Shown: piece by piece, positions 3,663 to 5,497 of the stretch
Layout of the letters: every line of letters starts with the position of its first letter
Position numbering within the stretch: position 1 is the first letter of the stretch
DNA from: Ignavibacteria bacterium
Lineage (GTDB): Bacteria; Bacteroidota; Ignavibacteria; Tepidaquicellales; OLB5
Direction: 5' to 3'
NCBI GenBank assembly: GCA_027492415.1
Contig: JAPUEV010000369.1
Span: 1-5,497, forward strand
DNA length: 5,497 bases
Translations under genes and position numbers: made by a program
Notes under the pieces: generated by a model
What the model was told of the DNA's origin: nothing
Database searches by the model: none
The model's input: only the letters and a program-made list of their open reading frames with translations

Positions 3663-4796
3663 ATGGAACTATGGCAGCAGCTGCTAAAACAAAGCGTCAG
3701 CTCAGTAGATCAGCTTGTCGATCAGTTCGGAATCAAAAGAGAAGTTGCCGAAAGGCTGGATGATTTTTTCCAGGCGAGGATAAACCCGTACTACCTCAGC
3801 CTCATCCGCTATCCCGGCGATCCAATTTGGCTGCAGGCAGTACCCGATGAAGTGGAGCTTTATGATATTGATGCAGCAGAAGACCCGCTTAATGAAGATG
3901 AAATGAGCCCGGTTCCTAATATTACTCACCGTTACCCGGATAGAGCTTTATTTTTAACAACCAGCCAGTGCGGCCTGTACTGCAGGTTCTGCACACGCAA
4001 GCGCAAGGTAGGTGACTCGAGCAAGATAAACATGCGCGAGCTTGAAGCGGCTTTCCAGTACCTGGAGCAGCACACCGAAATTAACGATGTGATACTCTCA
4101 GGCGGCGACCCGCTGATGCTAACAGACGCAATGCTTGAGAAAGTACTCATAAGGCTGCGCCAGATACCGCATATATCAATTATAAGGCTTGGCACAAAAA
4201 TGCCGTGCGTACTTCCGCAAAGGATTACGCCGCAGCTGTGTGATATGCTGAAGAAATATCACCCGATATATGTAAATACACACTTCAACCACCCGTGGGA
4301 AATTACACCCGAGAGCACAAAAGCATGCGAAATGCTTGTAAATGCAGGCGTGCCGGTAGGATGCCAGACAGTATTACTAAAAGGTGTGAACGATGACCCC
4401 GAGGTAATGAAGGAATTAATGAAGAAGCTTTTGGCTATAAGGGTTAGACCGTATTACATATACCAGGCTGACCTGACCAAGGGCGCAAACCACTTCCGCA
4501 CACCAATTGATGTAGGACTAGAGATAATGGATAACCTGCGCGGACATATAAGCGGACTTGCTGTACCGCAGTTTGTTATTGATGCGCCTGGCGGCGGAGG
4601 GAAGATACCTTTACTGCCTGATTACGTGCTTGCGCGTGATAAGGAAAAGATTATACTGCGTAACTTTAAGAACGAGGTTTTTGAATACCCCGACGTGCAG
4701 GAAGAGCATATTGTGCTTAAGCGCGGAAGGAATATTGATAAGCCGCCAAAGAAAAAGGCTAAGAAGAAAACTGTACAGCTCCCGGTTCTGCAGTAA
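3663..4796 (+). CDS. kamA: Lysine 2,3-aminomutase (KamA-family radical SAM enzyme)
   Basis: A 377-residue PLP-dependent radical SAM enzyme that should convert L-lysine to beta-lysine. The [4Fe-4S] motif is C103-GLY-C107-RF-C110, followed by R112. SGGDPL (146-151) follows, then THFNHP (206-211), VRPYYIYQAD (261-270) and DAPGGGGK (307-314). Compared from memory with Clostridium subterminale KamA, the iron-sulfur cysteines C125/C129/C132 map to C103/C107/C110, substrate carboxylate-binding R134 to R112, side-chain-binding D293 and D330 to D270 and D307, and PLP lysine K337 to K314, with equal spacings. Both aspartates present favour lysine over glutamate or proline-type substrates. The structural zinc site is gone: the position of C268 is D245, and the C-terminal cysteine cluster is replaced by a lysine-rich tail (354-369). 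It is not the EF-P-modifying EpmB, which lacks DAPGGGGK. It is the last gene of the cassette, 101 bases after the GNAT gene, with a terminator behind it. Confidence 0.92.
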   Translation: MELWQQLLKQSVSSVDQLVDQFGIKREVAERLDDFFQARINPYYLSLIRYPGDPIWLQAVPDEVELYDIDAAEDPLNEDEMSPVPNITHRYPDRALFLTTSQCGLYCRFCTRKRKVGDSSKINMRELEAAFQYLEQHTEINDVILSGGDPLMLTDAMLEKVLIRLRQIPHISIIRLGTKMPCVLPQRITPQLCDMLKKYHPIYVNTHFNHPWEITPESTKACEMLVNAGVPVGCQTVLLKGVNDDPEVMKELMKKLLAIRVRPYYIYQADLTKGANHFRTPIDVGLEIMDNLRGHISGLAVPQFVIDAPGGGGKIPLLPDYVLARDKEKIILRNFKNEVFEYPDVQEEHIVLKRGRNIDKPPKKKAKKKTVQLPVLQ

Positions 4797-4828
4797 AAAA
4801 GGGAAGTTTAAAATTAAATTCAGATAAG

Positions 4829-4856
4829 ATCCCCCGGTTTATAGGGGGATTTTTTT
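4829..4856 (+). terminator. Rho-independent terminator after kamA
   Basis: ATCCCCC (4829-4835), an 8-base loop, GGGGGAT (4844-4850) and a run of T to 4856 form a strong intrinsic terminator 33 bases after the kamA stop. It ends the ligase-GNAT-aminomutase transcription unit. A second possible stem, TATAGGGG (4840-4847) with CCCCTATA (4860-4867), uses the same G-run and would exclude the terminator stem. Confidence 0.88.
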
Positions 4857-4881
4857 ATACCCCTATACAGGGCATTACATA

Positions 4882-4912
4882 TTTGTTTTGCAAATAATTT
4901 CTATTATTTTGG
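4882..4912 (+). promoter_or_regulatory. Candidate promoter for the exported repeat-protein gene
   Basis: TTTG (4882-4885) followed after 19 bases by TATTTTGG (4905-4912) approximates the Bacteroidota TTTG-N19-TAnnTTTG pattern, with one T missing in the -7 box. It lies after the terminator, and transcription would start about 15 bases before the TTG start at 4934. The match is imperfect. Confidence 0.35.
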
Positions 4913-4933
4913 AATAATCAAATTCCATATAAT

Positions 4934-5497
4934 TTGAAAAATTACCTCAAAATACTGCTTTACATTTTTGCTTTCTGCCTTTTTACTTTTGCCTTTATGC
5001 CTGAAATAATACTTGGCACACCTGCCTCACCTGCAGTTGGCAACTGGTACCAGCAGTTTATGCCGAATATAAATAACAGACCAATTTCAGATATTACATT
5101 TCTTGATAGTCTGACAGGATTTGCTGTAACACCATATACTGCAAATGATACAGCATATATCCTTAGAACTACCAATGGTGGAGATCTCTGGAATAGAGTA
5201 TTTACAGGACCAACAAATTCAATAGGAGGTTTTAACAGAGTTCAATTTCTAAATTTGAATACAGGCTATGTTTGTGGCAACTTTTTGAGAAAAACAACTA
5301 ATGGCGGCTTAAACTGGATTTTAGTTAATACATCAGGAATATTTCCTCAAAATATGTATGTTATAAATGAAGATACAATATGGATAACAGATAGTGATGG
5401 ATTAGTTGGCGGTGTATTCCGCACAACAAATGGCGGTACGAACTGGGTAAGACAATTAGATCTGGGAAGCCAGAATCCTGAAAAGATTTATATGTTT
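4934..5497 (+). CDS. Exported Ycf48/BNR-like repeat protein, N-terminal part (cut by window edge)
   Basis: An open frame from TTG 4934 runs to the window edge: 188 codons with no stop. The N-terminus (MKNYLKILLYIFAFCLF, then TFAFMP) is a signal peptide with a lysine-containing n-region and a hydrophobic core at about residues 7-23. Cleavage could fall near residues 31-34 (A-S-P-A). The mature part holds three TTNGGxxW motifs: R78-TTNGGDL-W86, T121-TNGGLN-W128 and R163-TTNGGTN-W171, spaced 41 and 44 residues. These are typical of Ycf48/BNR-type beta-propeller repeats in secreted Bacteroidota and Ignavibacteria proteins. In this group such proteins often end in a type IX secretion signal, which would lie outside the window. 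TTG is chosen because no ATG precedes the signal peptide in frame and KN at positions 2-3 is usual; the first in-frame ATG (codon 22) would cut off the signal peptide. It follows a terminator, so it belongs to a separate unit. Function is unknown. Confidence 0.8.
   Translation, partial: MKNYLKILLYIFAFCLFTFAFMPEIILGTPASPAVGNWYQQFMPNINNRPISDITFLDSLTGFAVTPYTANDTAYILRTTNGGDLWNRVFTGPTNSIGGFNRVQFLNLNTGYVCGNFLRKTTNGGLNWILVNTSGIFPQNMYVINEDTIWITDSDGLVGGVFRTTNGGTNWVRQLDLGSQNPEKIYMF

Noticed and set aside
3663..4796. EpmB (YjeK), the EF-P lysine aminomutase
   Set aside because: The DAPGGGGK block and the VRPYYIYQAD block are those of KamA-type enzymes, no epmA-like class II lysyl-tRNA-synthetase-type gene or efp is present, and the neighbouring ligases are ATP-grasp proteins.
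3067..4796. Standard ablA/ablB pair for N-epsilon-acetyl-beta-lysine
   Set aside because: The GNAT here is only 164 residues, shorter than AblB as I recall it, is upstream of the aminomutase, and two ligases accompany it. An acetyl-beta-lysine step remains possible but the pair cannot be equated with ablAB.
4558..4827. Plus-strand 89-codon frame overlapping the end of kamA
   Set aside because: It runs out of frame over the conserved DAPGGGGK region of kamA, has an arginine/leucine-rich low-quality product and ends in the terminator leader.

Overview
The window looks like chromosomal DNA from a bacterium of the Bacteroidota/Chlorobiota group, most likely an Ignavibacteria-type lineage. This is an inference from four things: AT-rich spacers, promoter candidates of the TAnnTTTG type, weak or absent Shine-Dalgarno sites with two probable TTG starts, and an exported protein with Ycf48-type 'TTNGGxxW' repeats at the right edge. 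No taxonomic marker is complete enough to settle it.

Layout. At the left edge is the start of a minus-strand gene for peptide chain release factor 1 (prfA, positions 79 down to 1, cut by the window). A 586-base spacer (80-665) follows. It holds two copies of a ~55-60 base double-hairpin repeat (131-244), a lone 13-base palindrome (253-265), three tandem 38-base units carrying a related palindrome (334-447), and a good promoter candidate (504-533). Then come four plus-strand genes: two paralogous D-Ala-D-Ala-ligase-like ATP-grasp enzymes (666-1757 and 1914-2993), a GNAT acetyltransferase (3067-3561) and a lysine 2,3-aminomutase-family radical SAM enzyme (3663-4796). A rho-independent terminator closes the group (4829-4856). 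A new gene begins at about 4934 and runs off the right edge. It encodes an exported Ycf48/BNR-like repeat protein unrelated to the cassette.

How the genes may work together. The aminomutase keeps the residues known to bind PLP and the lysine side chain, so beta-lysine is its likely product. Two peptide-bond-type ligases and an acetyltransferase beside it suggest a small pathway that makes beta-lysine (or a related beta-amino acid) and then ligates and/or acetylates it, giving a short peptide-like metabolite, a compatible solute or a cell-envelope modification. The ligases lack the N-terminal signature of true D-Ala-D-Ala ligases and differ from each other in the substrate-binding loops, so the name 'ddl' would probably be wrong. 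The pathway is an inference from gene content and residues; no product can be read from the sequence.

The spacers inside the cassette are rich in hairpins and look like pieces of dispersed intergenic repeats. One repeat-like element directly abuts the start codon of the second ligase. The spacer before the aminomutase contains a segment resembling the 5' part of a cobalamin riboswitch but lacking its core.
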